A DNA stretch of 64,000 bases from NCBI GenBank assembly GCA_963724975.1, contig CAVRXB010000011.1, forward strand, positions 310,001 to 374,000, in the 5' to 3' direction. A program made the position numbers and the translations under genes. Of the stretch, positions 52,178 to 60,761 are shown piece after piece (position 1 is the stretch's first letter; the number at the start of each line of letters is the position of its first letter). The notes beneath the pieces are model-generated. The model saw nothing but the letters and a program-made list of their open reading frames with translations. It ran no database searches and was not told the origin of the DNA. This DNA is from CAIWHR01 sp963724975 (GTDB lineage: Bacteria > Pseudomonadota > Gammaproteobacteria > Burkholderiales > Casimicrobiaceae).

Positions 52178-52411
52178 TCTCCCGCTTCGGAAATCCCGCG
52201 CGCAAAAACCGGCGCGAAACGACGCATTTCACCGTTGCGGCGCGCGCGCCTGCCCCTGCTCTTCGTTTCGTGCTGCTTCGCGCATTGTGCCGTCTTCGCC
52301 GGCTTTGCAGTGACGGCTGGGGCTGCGTTGCACGATCGTTGCAAGCCAGTTCCGCAACGGGAAACGCACGGCGACAGGCGCTGCGGTTCCCGCTTTCTGG
52401 GGATCGCCACA

Positions 52412-54667
52412 ATGCTGCTGGCGATGCTTACCGGGCTCGCCTCGCCGGCGGCGCACGCTTTCGATCCGTTCACCGTGCAGGACATCCGTGTCGAGGGCGT
52501 GCAGCGTACCGAGGCGGGCACGGTATTCTCCTATCTGCCGATCAAAGTCGGCGACAGGGTCGACGACGCAAAGGCCGCCGCCGCGGTGAAGGCCCTTTTC
52601 GCAACCGGCTTCTTTCGCGATGTACGCCTCGAGGTTCAGGGCGGCGTATTGATCGTCTTCGTCCAGGAACGGCCGACGATCAGCAAAATCGATATCACGG
52701 GCAACAAGGAATTCGAAACCGAGACCCTCAAGAAGGCATTGAGCTCCATCGGACTGGCGGAAGCGAAAATCTTCGACCGTTCGGCGCTCGATCGCGCCGA
52801 ACAGGAAATGAAGCGCCAGTACATAACGAAAGGCAAATACGCGGCGCAGGTCACCACCACTGTCACGCCGCAGGAGCGCAATCGCGTCGCGGTGAACTTC
52901 ACCATCGTCGAAGGCGACTCCGCGAAGATCGCCCGCATCAACATCGTCGGCAACAAGGCGTTCAGCGAGGCGCAGCTACTGAACGAGATGCAGCTCACTA
53001 CGCCCGGCTGGACGACCTGGTACACGAAGAACGATCAATATTCGAAGCAGAAGCTTTCCGCCGACCTCGAGACCATCCGCAGCTTCTACCAGAACCGTGG
53101 CTATCTGGAATTCAATGTCGAGTCGACACAGGTCTCGATCACGCCGGACAAGGAAGATATCTATATCACGGTCAACATCACCGAGGGTGAGCCGTTCACC
53201 GTGACGGACGTGCGGCTTGCTGGCGATCTTCCGATTGCAGGCGACGAGCTCGGGCGGCTCATTTCCATCCGGACCGGTGAGATCTATTCCAGGGAAAGGC
53301 TGCAGGCGACCGCGAAGGGAATCAGCGATCGCCTGGGCACCGAGGGGTACGCGTTCGCCAACGTCAACATCGTTCCCGAGATCGACCGCGAGAAGCATCA
53401 GGCCGCTTTCGTCGTGTACGTCGACCCGGGGCGGCGTGTGTATGTCCGCAAGATCAATATAAGCGGCAACGCGAGGACGCGCGACGAAATCATCCGGCGG
53501 GAGATGCGCCAGCTCGAGAGCGCGTGGTACGACGGCGCGCGGCTCGATCGCTCGAAGGTCCGCATCAAGCGCCTCGGCTATTTCGACGACGTCAACATCG
53601 AGACGCCACCGGTCTCCGGAACGACGGATCAGGCCGATGTCGACGTCGTCGTCACCGAGAAAGCCACGGGCAGCCTGCAAGCGGGCGTTGGCTACTCGAG
53701 TTCGGACGGTCTCGTGCTAAGCGGCTCCGTCTCGCAGCAGAACATCTTCGGCACTGGCAACGCACTGACCGCGGCGGTCAACACGAGCAAGGTGAATCGG
53801 ACGATCTCGCTACTATTCCTCGAGCCTTACTGGACCGTCGACGGCGTGTCGCGCACGCTCGAGGCGTACTACAGAACAACCGACCCCGGCTCGCTCTCGA
53901 TCTCACAGTATGGGTCGACGACGGTGGGGGGCGCGGTCGGTTTCGGCGTGCCCATCAGCGAGACGGACCAGATCAACTTCGCCATGCGCTACGAGCATAC
54001 CGATCTGTCGCTATTCGACAACAGCCCGCCCCTCTATTACGAATTCGTCCGCGACTTCGGTTCGTCGACCAACAGCTTCATCCTGTCGGCAGGATGGTCG
54101 CGTGACACCCGGGACGACATCATCTATCCTACGAAGGGGACGCTGCAGAGCGCACTGGGCGAGGTCGGCTTCGGCGATCTCGAATACTACAAGCTCAACT
54201 ACCTGATCCAGAACTTCTGGCCGATCTACGGGGATTTCGTCCTGATGCTGCGCGGCGACGCGGGATATGGCGATGGTTACGGCGGCAAGCCGCTTCCATT
54301 CTTCAAGGCGTTTTATGCAGGCGGCGTTGGTTCGGTCCGCGGTTACGACACGGCCTCGCTGGGCCCGAAGGACATCTATGGCAACGCAACCGGCGGCAAG
54401 CGCAAGATCGTCGGCAATGCCGAATTGTTCTACCCTGTCCTCAAGGGGGACAAGTCGGTGCGCTTGAGTGTCTTTTTCGATGCCGGCCAGATCTACGTCA
54501 ACGGAAACCTCGAACCGCTCTACGAATCGTTCCGCTACTCGGCTGGCGTGGGGCTCGCGTGGAATTCTCCCGTCGGCCCTCTCAAGTTCAGCTATGGCAT
54601 ACCGCTCAACGATCAGCCTGGCGACAAGATCCAGCACTTTCAATTCCAGGTCGGCACCGTCTTCTAA
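52412..54667 (+). CDS. bamA: Outer membrane protein assembly factor BamA
   Basis: Core of the beta-barrel assembly machine. A signal sequence (MLLAMLTGLASPAAHA), five POTRA domains (from FDPFTVQDIRVEGVQRTEAG), then a 16-stranded barrel; the VRGYDTASLGP motif of barrel loop 6 and the C-terminal aromatic residue are present. About 751 aa. The start is doubtful: the ATG at 52412 has GGGGAT upstream but gives a signal peptide without basic residues. A TTG at 52235 would add 59 Cys-rich residues unlike other BamA proteins. Confidence 0.93.
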   Translation: MLLAMLTGLASPAAHAFDPFTVQDIRVEGVQRTEAGTVFSYLPIKVGDRVDDAKAAAAVKALFATGFFRDVRLEVQGGVLIVFVQERPTISKIDITGNKEFETETLKKALSSIGLAEAKIFDRSALDRAEQEMKRQYITKGKYAAQVTTTVTPQERNRVAVNFTIVEGDSAKIARINIVGNKAFSEAQLLNEMQLTTPGWTTWYTKNDQYSKQKLSADLETIRSFYQNRGYLEFNVESTQVSITPDKEDIYITVNITEGEPFTVTDVRLAGDLPIAGDELGRLISIRTGEIYSRERLQATAKGISDRLGTEGYAFANVNIVPEIDREKHQAAFVVYVDPGRRVYVRKINISGNARTRDEIIRREMRQLESAWYDGARLDRSKVRIKRLGYFDDVNIETPPVSGTTDQADVDVVVTEKATGSLQAGVGYSSSDGLVLSGSVSQQNIFGTGNALTAAVNTSKVNRTISLLFLEPYWTVDGVSRTLEAYYRTTDPGSLSISQYGSTTVGGAVGFGVPISETDQINFAMRYEHTDLSLFDNSPPLYYEFVRDFGSSTNSFILSAGWSRDTRDDIIYPTKGTLQSALGEVGFGDLEYYKLNYLIQNFWPIYGDFVLMLRGDAGYGDGYGGKPLPFFKAFYAGGVGSVRGYDTASLGPKDIYGNATGGKRKIVGNAELFYPVLKGDKSVRLSVFFDAGQIYVNGNLEPLYESFRYSAGVGLAWNSPVGPLKFSYGIPLNDQPGDKIQHFQFQVGTVF

Positions 54668-54701
54668 AGAGAACGGCGGCCGCCCGCATGTGGAGACGTT
54701 C

Positions 54702-55223
54702 GTGAACCGCAATGCCCGTTACATGATGGCCGCCGTCGCTGCCTCCGCGCTGCTCGTCGGAGCCCCGGCCGCGACCGCGCAGGCCGCCGACTACAAGATC
54801 GGTTTCGTCAATACGGAGCGGCTGTTCCGCGATGCCGCGCCGGCGAAGCGCGCACAGCAGAAGCTCGAAAAGGAGTTCGCTGCGCGCGACGCCGAAATCC
54901 AGAAGCTCGCAAAGCAGGTCCGCGATCTGCAGGCGCTGCTCGAGAAGGACGGCATCACGATGGCCGAGGCCGAGCGCCGCAATCGCGAACGCGATCTCGC
55001 CAATCTGTCGCGCGATCTCACGCGCTCGCAACGGGAGTTCCGCGAGGATCTGAACCTTCGGCGCAACGAGGAGTTCGCATCCGTCCAGGATCGCGCGAAC
55101 AAGGTGATCCAGCAGATCGCCGAGGCGGAGAAGTTCGACCTCATCATCCAGGACCCGGTCGTCTACGCGAGCCAGAAGATCGACATCACCGAAAAGGTGA
55201 TCAAGGCGCTCGCCGACAAGTAA
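54702..55223 (+). CDS. skp: Periplasmic chaperone Skp/OmpH
   Basis: A 173-aa trimeric chaperone that carries unfolded outer-membrane proteins to BamA. Signal peptide ends near ATAQA, then YKIGFVNTERLFRDA and a long helical tentacle region rich in E, R and L. The GTG at 54702 follows GGAG at 6 nt spacing and gives MNRNARYMMAAVAAS. Between bamA and lpxD as usual. Confidence 0.94.
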   Translation: MNRNARYMMAAVAASALLVGAPAATAQAADYKIGFVNTERLFRDAAPAKRAQQKLEKEFAARDAEIQKLAKQVRDLQALLEKDGITMAEAERRNRERDLANLSRDLTRSQREFREDLNLRRNEEFASVQDRANKVIQQIAEAEKFDLIIQDPVVYASQKIDITEKVIKALADK

Positions 55224-55257
55224 GCGCGCCGGCATCTTCCGCAAGCGTTGCGCGCCC

Positions 55258-56292
55258 ATGCTCCTGTCCGAACTCGCGGCCCGCACGGGGGCGACGCTTG
55301 CCGGAGACGGCAATGTCGACATCGTGCGCATGGCCACGCTCGAGGACGCCGGCCCCGGCGCCATCGCATTCCTCGCCAATCCGAAATACCACGGTCAGCT
55401 CGCGTCCACACGTGCGGCAGCCGTGATCGTGGCGCCGGAATTCGCAGTCGAAACGGCGCTGCCCAAGCTTCTCAGCGGCAACCCGTATGCGACCTACGCG
55501 AAGGTGGCGACGATCCTGTACCCGCCTTCTGTCGTGAAACCGGGTGTCCATCACACGGCGATCATCGGCGACGGCGCGCTTGTCGCCGCGTCCGCGTCCG
55601 TGGGGGCTTACGCGGTCATCGGTGCACGCGCAACCATCGGCGGGAGGGTGCGGATCGGGGCGGCATGCTTGATCGGCGACGACGCGGCCATCGGCGACGA
55701 CGCGCTGCTCCATGCGCGCGTCACGGTTTACGACGGGTGCACCATCGGCGCCCGGACCATCATCCACAGCGGGGCGATCATAGGCGCCGACGGCTTCGGG
55801 ATGGCAGAGGAAGGGGGCCGCTGGCTCAAGATTCCGCAGGTAGGCGCAGTGGTGATCGGCGCCGACGTCGAAATCGGCGCCAACACGACGATCGACCGTG
55901 GCGCAATCGGCGATACCGTGATCGAGGATGACGTGAAGCTCGATAACCAGATTCAGATCGGGCACAACTGCCGGATCGGTGCGCACACGGCGATCGCCGG
56001 ATGCACGGGAATCTCGGGCAGCGTGCGAATCGGCAGGAACTGCAAGATCGGCGGCGCGGCGATGATCGCCGGTCATCTGTCGATCGCGGATGGCGTCATG
56101 ATCAGCGCGGGGACGGGCATCATGGGATCGATCGATGCACCGGGTGTCTACACCGGCATCTTCCCGATGATGCCGCACCGCGACTACAAACACGTTGCGG
56201 TCGCCATGCGACGACTGGCCTCAGTCTCGGATCGCCTCAAAGCGCTCGAGCGGGCCGCATCGGGCGCCAAGAAAGGAGAGGACGGCGAATGA
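55258..56292 (+). CDS. lpxD: UDP-3-O-(3-hydroxyacyl)glucosamine N-acyltransferase
   Basis: Third step of lipid A synthesis. N-terminal uridine-binding domain, then a left-handed beta helix of hexapeptide repeats; catalytic His in LDNQIQIGHNCRIG; ADGFGMAEEGGRWLKIPQ is the family marker. 344 aa. Its stop overlaps the fabZ start (ATGA). Confidence 0.97.
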   Translation: MLLSELAARTGATLAGDGNVDIVRMATLEDAGPGAIAFLANPKYHGQLASTRAAAVIVAPEFAVETALPKLLSGNPYATYAKVATILYPPSVVKPGVHHTAIIGDGALVAASASVGAYAVIGARATIGGRVRIGAACLIGDDAAIGDDALLHARVTVYDGCTIGARTIIHSGAIIGADGFGMAEEGGRWLKIPQVGAVVIGADVEIGANTTIDRGAIGDTVIEDDVKLDNQIQIGHNCRIGAHTAIAGCTGISGSVRIGRNCKIGGAAMIAGHLSIADGVMISAGTGIMGSIDAPGVYTGIFPMMPHRDYKHVAVAMRRLASVSDRLKALERAASGAKKGEDGE

Positions 56293-56768
56293 AGGAAAGC
56301 GCTGCGGTGGGCATGGACCTCCTCGAAATCATGGAATATCTCCCGCATCGCTATCCGATGCTGCTTCTCGATCGCGTCACGGCGCTGGAGCCGGGCAAAT
56401 CGATTCGCGGTCTCAAGAACGTCACGATGAACGAGCCGTTCTTTCCCGGCCATTTTCCGGATTACCCGGTCATGCCGGCGGTATTCGTCATCGAAGCGCT
56501 GGCGCAGCTCGCGTCGATCCTCGCGTGGCGAACGGTCGGCGCTAAACCGGGTGGCGGAGCGAATATCTTCTTTGCAGCCATCGACAATGCGCGTTTTCGG
56601 CGGATGGTAAGGCCGGGCGACCAGCTCGTTCTGGAGGCCGTGCTGCAGCGGCAGGTCCGCGGCATCGGCAAGTACGGCGTGCGCGCCACCGTGGACGGCG
56701 AAGTCGTTGCCGAGGCCGACCTGATGGCGGCCATGCGAACACCCGCAGACGCGGGAAAGGAACGCTGA
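56289..56768 (+). CDS. fabZ: 3-hydroxyacyl-[acyl-carrier-protein] dehydratase FabZ
   Basis: Hot-dog-fold dehydratase of fatty acid elongation, 159 aa. Catalytic His in EPFFPGHFPDYPVMP and acidic residue in VIEALAQLASIL. It sets the balance of 3-hydroxyacyl-ACP between membrane lipids and lipid A, which fits its place between lpxD and lpxA. Starts inside the lpxD stop; lpxA follows after 1 nt. Confidence 0.97.
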   Translation: MKESAAVGMDLLEIMEYLPHRYPMLLLDRVTALEPGKSIRGLKNVTMNEPFFPGHFPDYPVMPAVFVIEALAQLASILAWRTVGAKPGGGANIFFAAIDNARFRRMVRPGDQLVLEAVLQRQVRGIGKYGVRATVDGEVVAEADLMAAMRTPADAGKER

Positions 56769-56769
56769 G

Positions 56770-57546
56770 GTGCCGCGCATTCATTCGACGGCGCAGGTCG
56801 ATGCCGGAGCGAAGCTCGCCGACGATGTCGAGGTCGGGGCGTTCTCGGTCGTCGGGTCGAACGTCGTCCTCGGTGCCGGCACCGTCATCGGTCCGCATGC
56901 GGTAATCACCGGCAGAACGACGATGGGCGCGCGCAACCGCGTCTTCCAGTTCAGCTCGATCGGGGAAATACCGCAGGACCGAAAGTATGGCGGCGAGCCG
57001 ACGACGACGATCATCGGCGACGACAACGTGATCCGCGAATACGTGTCGATTCACGCGGGAACGGCGCTCGACCGCGGATCGACTGATATCGGCAACGGAA
57101 ACCTGCTTCTTGCCTATGTTCATGTGGCGCACGATTGCGTCATCGGCAACAACACGACGTTCTCCAACAATGCGCAGCTCGCGGGCCACGTGCACATAGG
57201 CGATTGGGTGGTGCTGGGCGGCTTCACCGGAGTGCATCAGCGCGTGCGCATCGGCGCTCACGCGCTGGTCGGCGGCGGCTCGGTCGTGCTGCAGGACGTG
57301 CCGCCCTTCGTCACGGTGCAAGGATATCCGGCGAAACCGCACGGCACGAACAACGAAGGGCTGCGCCGTCGCGGCTTTACGCCAGAGGACATCCTGGCCG
57401 TGCGCCGCGCGTACAAGACGCTCTATCGCGAAGGTTTCGCCCTCGACGACGCGAAGGCAGCCCTCGCGGCTGCCGCGGAGGCCGCGCCGGTGCTGCGTCC
57501 CATCATCGATTTCCTTGCCGCGTCGACACGCGGCATCGTCCGCTGA
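56770..57546 (+). CDS. lpxA: UDP-N-acetylglucosamine acyltransferase
   Basis: First step of lipid A synthesis. Hexapeptide-repeat beta helix; catalytic His in YVHVAHDCVIGNN; EIPQDRKYGGEPTTTIIGD and VQGYPAKPHGTNNEGLRRRGF are typical. 258 aa with a GTG start. Followed by lpxB after 26 nt. Confidence 0.97.
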   Translation: MPRIHSTAQVDAGAKLADDVEVGAFSVVGSNVVLGAGTVIGPHAVITGRTTMGARNRVFQFSSIGEIPQDRKYGGEPTTTIIGDDNVIREYVSIHAGTALDRGSTDIGNGNLLLAYVHVAHDCVIGNNTTFSNNAQLAGHVHIGDWVVLGGFTGVHQRVRIGAHALVGGGSVVLQDVPPFVTVQGYPAKPHGTNNEGLRRRGFTPEDILAVRRAYKTLYREGFALDDAKAALAAAAEAAPVLRPIIDFLAASTRGIVR

Positions 57547-57572
57547 TTCACCGGAAAAACGCGCGGGCGATC

Positions 57573-58751
57573 ATGGAAGACCGCGCCCGCTCCGGCAACA
57601 TCACAGTCGGTATCGTGGCCGGAGAGGCATCCGGCGACGCCCTCGCGGCGATGCTGATCGACGCGGTCCGTGCCCGCATCCCTAACGTCCGCTTCGTCGG
57701 TATCGCGGGACCAAAAATGCTGACCGCCGGGTGCGAGGCCTGGCATCCGCTCGAGGCGTTGTCGGTTGCCGGCTTTACCGAGGTCATCGCCCGGCTGCCC
57801 GAAATTCTCGCGATACGGCGCGCTCTCGCACGACGTCTTCTCGCCGATCGGGTGCCGATGTTCATCGGTGTCGACGCGCCTGATTTCAACCTCGCTCTCG
57901 AGCGCAAGCTGAAGCGCCGCGGCGTGCGCACGATCCATTTCGTCAGCCCGTCGGTGTGGGCATGGCGGCGCGGGCGGGTGGCGACGATCGGCCGCGCCGT
58001 CGACCGGATCCTCGCGTTGTTCCCTTTCGAGCCGCCCATCTACGAAAAAGCGGGAGTGCCGGTCACCTTTGTCGGACATCCGCTTGCACAGGAGGCGGCG
58101 ACGCTCGCGTCAAAGCGCGAGGCGCGCGAACAGCTGAAGCTCGGCATTGCCCAGCCGGTGTTCGCGCTACTGCCCGGCAGCCGCATTGCCGAGCTTGAGT
58201 TGCACGGTGATCTCGTGCTGCAGACGGCCGCGATGCTTCATGCGGCGCGCCCGGAAGCGAGGTTTCTCGTCCCGCTCGCGACTCGATCCACCCGTGATCG
58301 ATTCGATGCGGCGCGCTATCGCCTCGGCCTTGACAAGCTGCCGCTGACGCTTCTCTATGGCCACGCGACCGATGCGCTGCGCGCGGCGGACGTCGGCATC
58401 GTCGCATCGGGAACGGCAACGCTCGAGGCGGCGCTCGCCCGCTGCCCGCACGTGATCTTCTACCGCGTGAGCGCGGTGACCGCCGGCATCGTCCGTCGGC
58501 GGATCCTGGTCCCATGGGTCGGCTTGCCCAACGTGCTCGCCGGAAGGTTCGTCGTTCCCGAGCTCCTGCAAGAGGCTGCAACCGTCGAGAACCTCGCGCA
58601 AGCTGCGCTCAATCTGTACGATGACACGATCACGCGACGGCGCCTCGAAGCGTTGTTCGCGGAATTCGGGCGAGCGCTTTGCGCAGACACCGGGCCGCTC
58701 GCTGCGGAGGCCGTCGCGCTGGAGCTCCGCGCCGCGGGATTCGAGTGCTGA
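57573..58751 (+). CDS. lpxB: Lipid-A-disaccharide synthase
   Basis: GT19 glycosyltransferase joining lipid X and UDP-diacylglucosamine at the inner membrane. VGIVAGEASGDALAAMLI at the N-terminus, SPSVWAWRRGRVATI, and LLPGSRIAELELH in the nucleotide-binding half. 392 aa. The ATG at 57573 gives MEDRARSGNITVGIV. The rnhB ATG is 1 nt after its stop. Confidence 0.96.
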   Translation: MEDRARSGNITVGIVAGEASGDALAAMLIDAVRARIPNVRFVGIAGPKMLTAGCEAWHPLEALSVAGFTEVIARLPEILAIRRALARRLLADRVPMFIGVDAPDFNLALERKLKRRGVRTIHFVSPSVWAWRRGRVATIGRAVDRILALFPFEPPIYEKAGVPVTFVGHPLAQEAATLASKREAREQLKLGIAQPVFALLPGSRIAELELHGDLVLQTAAMLHAARPEARFLVPLATRSTRDRFDAARYRLGLDKLPLTLLYGHATDALRAADVGIVASGTATLEAALARCPHVIFYRVSAVTAGIVRRRILVPWVGLPNVLAGRFVVPELLQEAATVENLAQAALNLYDDTITRRRLEALFAEFGRALCADTGPLAAEAVALELRAAGFEC

Positions 58752-58752
58752 G

Positions 58753-59328
58753 ATGGTTGTCCTCCTGATCGCAGGCATTGATGAAGCGGGGCGTGGACCG
58801 CTGGCTGGTCCGGTCGTCGCGGCGGCCGTCATTCTCGATCCCGAACGGCCGATCGACGGGCTCCGCGACTCGAAAGAGCTTTGCGAGCGCGAACGCGATC
58901 GACTCGCCATCGAGATCCGCACGCATTCTCTGGCGTGGGCGGTCGCCGAGGCCGGAGCCGACGAGATCGATCGGCTCAACATCCTGCAAGCCACGTTCGT
59001 CGCGATGCGCCGCGCCGTGACAGCCCTTCGCATCGCACCGGCAGAAGCACTCGTCGATGGCAACCGGTGCCCGGCGCTGCCATGTCCCGTACGCGCAGTC
59101 GTCGGCGGTGACCGCAGCATCGCCGCGATTTCGGCTGCCTCGATCCTCGCCAAGACCGCGCGCGATCAAAAGCTCAACGAGCTCGACAACCAATACCCCG
59201 CCTACGGCTTCGCACACAACAAAGGATACGGAACGCCAGGGCATCTGGCGGCGTTGGCGAGGCACGGCCCGTGCCCGGCACATCGGCGGAGCTTCGAGCC
59301 GGTCAGACAACCGTCATTCGACTTCTGA
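58753..59328 (+). CDS. rnhB: Ribonuclease HII
   Basis: Removes ribonucleotides from DNA and RNA of RNA-DNA hybrids. Active-site carboxylates in IAGIDEAGRGPLAGPV (near residues 9-10) and in the AVVGGDRSIAAISAASILAK segment. 191 aa. Last gene of the bam-lpx-rnhB block; convergent with the GntR regulator 29 nt further. Confidence 0.95.
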   Translation: MVVLLIAGIDEAGRGPLAGPVVAAAVILDPERPIDGLRDSKELCERERDRLAIEIRTHSLAWAVAEAGADEIDRLNILQATFVAMRRAVTALRIAPAEALVDGNRCPALPCPVRAVVGGDRSIAAISAASILAKTARDQKLNELDNQYPAYGFAHNKGYGTPGHLAALARHGPCPAHRRSFEPVRQPSFDF

Positions 59329-59357
59329 GCGTCGGCCCCTCCACCTGCATCACACTG

Positions 59358-60113
59358 CTACTGCCTGATTTCGCTCCAGTATTCGAAGTGGGCAGCGTCG
59401 ACGTGCGATACGCGATACTCGACGGGAACGTCGTTGTACGCGATTGCCACGCGCCGGATTGCGAGCAGGGGTGCTCCTGGCGCCACCTCAAGGTGCCTCG
59501 CGATCTCGGCGTCGGCCACGACCGCACGCAGGCGCTCGCTCGTGCGCACGACGGAGATCCCATACGCCTCCTGATAGAGGTTGTAGATCGTCGACGGCCG
59601 GGTTCGGAACTGTTTTTCGGTCAGGCTTGCGAATCGCACCACCGAGAGCGTGATGTCGTCGACGATGGCAGGTCGTCCGGCGAGTCGGAGCAGGTTGCGG
59701 ATGCGAATGACCGGGTCGCCAGGAGCAAGCTCCAGCGCCTCCGCCGCTGCGCGATCGGCCTTGCCGCGGTTGAACGCAAGAAGCCCGACGTCGGGATATT
59801 CCTTCGGTCCTTCCAGCGGCACGACGTGGAAGAAATAGAACAGCATTCGGTCGCGGTTGTGGCTCGCGACGAACGTGCCGCGGCCCTGCTGTCGGACCAG
59901 GATGTTCTCGGCGACGAGCTCGTCGATCGCCTTTCTCACCGTGCCGATGCTGATCCCGTAGCGCTTGGACAGGTGTCGTTCGGCGGGGATTGCGTCGCCC
60001 GGCGGCCATTCGCCGCGCGACAGCGACTCCATGATCCTCCGCTTGACCTCCTTGTAGAGCGGACCCGCCATCGGCACGCCCGGCGCGGGGGTCTCGAGAC
60101 TCGAATCGGACAT
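59358..60113 (-). CDS. GntR/HutC-family regulator with UTRA domain
   Basis: A 251-aa DNA-binding protein. Winged helix at about residues 19-85 (YKEVKRRIMESLSRGEWPPG, GISIGTVRKAIDELVAENIL, RQQGRGTFVA), then a UTRA ligand-binding domain ending EYRVSHVDAAHFEYWSEI. Divergent from suyA with a 196-nt control region that holds promoters for both and a palindrome, so it is very likely the local regulator; the inducer may be the operon's substrate or an intermediate. Confidence 0.9.
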   Translation of the reverse strand: MSDSSLETPAPGVPMAGPLYKEVKRRIMESLSRGEWPPGDAIPAERHLSKRYGISIGTVRKAIDELVAENILVRQQGRGTFVASHNRDRMLFYFFHVVPLEGPKEYPDVGLLAFNRGKADRAAAEALELAPGDPVIRIRNLLRLAGRPAIVDDITLSVVRFASLTEKQFRTRPSTIYNLYQEAYGISVVRTSERLRAVVADAEIARHLEVAPGAPLLAIRRVAIAYNDVPVEYRVSHVDAAHFEYWSEIRQ

Positions 60114-60161
60114 GAAAGGATTGCGAGGGATGAGTGGCTTGCTTACCCGGGAACCCGCCCC

Positions 60162-60190
60162 AGTGTAGTCAACGCCCGGGAATCATGCAA
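60162..60190 (-). promoter_or_regulatory. Promoter of the GntR regulator gene
   Basis: On the minus strand TTGCAT (60190-60185), a 17-nt spacer and TACACT (60167-60162). Transcription would begin about 42 nt before the ATG at 60113. The -35 box lies 6 bp from the palindrome, so the regulator probably controls itself. Confidence 0.6.
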
Positions 60191-60196
60191 ATCATC

Positions 60197-60220
60197 CAAC
60201 TCATCTAGATGATCTAGTTG
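60197..60220. promoter_or_regulatory. Palindromic operator between the GntR gene and suyA
   Basis: A 24-bp element with outer arms CAACT/AGTTG and a perfect inner palindrome CATCTAGATG (60202-60211); GATCTAG is repeated beside it. It is AT-rich against the GC-rich background. Its right arm runs into the -35 box of the suy promoter, so a bound dimer would block RNA polymerase. Confidence 0.65.
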
Positions 60221-60246
60221 ACTATGTACCGCCGTCCCGTTAGCAT
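60218..60246 (+). promoter_or_regulatory. Sigma-70 promoter of the suyAB operon
   Basis: TTGACT (60218-60223), a 17-nt spacer and TAGCAT (60241-60246). The start would be near 60253, giving a leader of about 57 nt to the suyA ATG. The -35 box overlaps the palindromic operator by 3 bp. Confidence 0.75.
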
Positions 60247-60309
60247 CGACGTTCGAACATCCCCGCCGTCGGCCAACGCGCTGGCCGCCCGCGCCGCAGG
60301 AGTGTCCCT

Positions 60310-60591
60310 ATGATTCACTGCGTTCTGCACGACCCTAAAGACTCTGTCGCCGTCGTCGTGGTCGAAGGCGTTGCCGCGGGCTCGACCCTGACCGGCCTCA
60401 TCCTCGATGAAGACCGGACGATCACGCTCCCATGCGTCCAGGACATTCCGCTCGGACACAAAGTAGCGCTTCGGGACATGGCGGTGGGTGACACCGTCAT
60501 CAAATACGGAATCGACATCGGTAAAGTGGTGAAGCCGATCCGCAAAGGCGAACACGCGCACGTGCACAACATCAAGACCAAGAGATGGTGA
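60310..60591 (+). CDS. suyA: UxaA-family small subunit, probable (2R)-sulfolactate sulfo-lyase alpha
   Basis: A 93-aa SAF-domain protein. VEGVAAGSTLTGLILDEDRT, IPLGHKVALRDMAVGDTVIKYG and the ending HAHVHNIKTKRW are the SAF/UxaA N-domain that in altronate and galactarate dehydratases is fused to the large part. A separate small and large subunit fit SuyA/SuyB, which split (R)-sulfolactate to pyruvate and sulfite. The ATG follows AGGAG by 7 nt. Another split UxaA-type dehydratase of a sugar acid is the main alternative. Confidence 0.75.
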   Translation: MIHCVLHDPKDSVAVVVVEGVAAGSTLTGLILDEDRTITLPCVQDIPLGHKVALRDMAVGDTVIKYGIDIGKVVKPIRKGEHAHVHNIKTKRW

Positions 60592-60761
60592 GAGTTTGTG
60601 CCGCCTCGAGTGGAATCCGTGGCTCGCGATCATTCTTTGCGCGAGGCCGCACCTCGTTGGAGCGTCACGCTCATGCGTTACCGGCGCGACGCTCAACGGG
60701 CCGCGGCCCCGCGGCGACGTCGGCGCTTGGCGTAGTTTTACTGAATCTTTGGTGATCTGAC

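Noticed and set aside
60197..60220. Palindrome as an attachment or recombination site
   Set aside because: No integrase, direct-repeat partner or mobile gene nearby; the position between divergent promoters beside a GntR gene explains it better as an operator.
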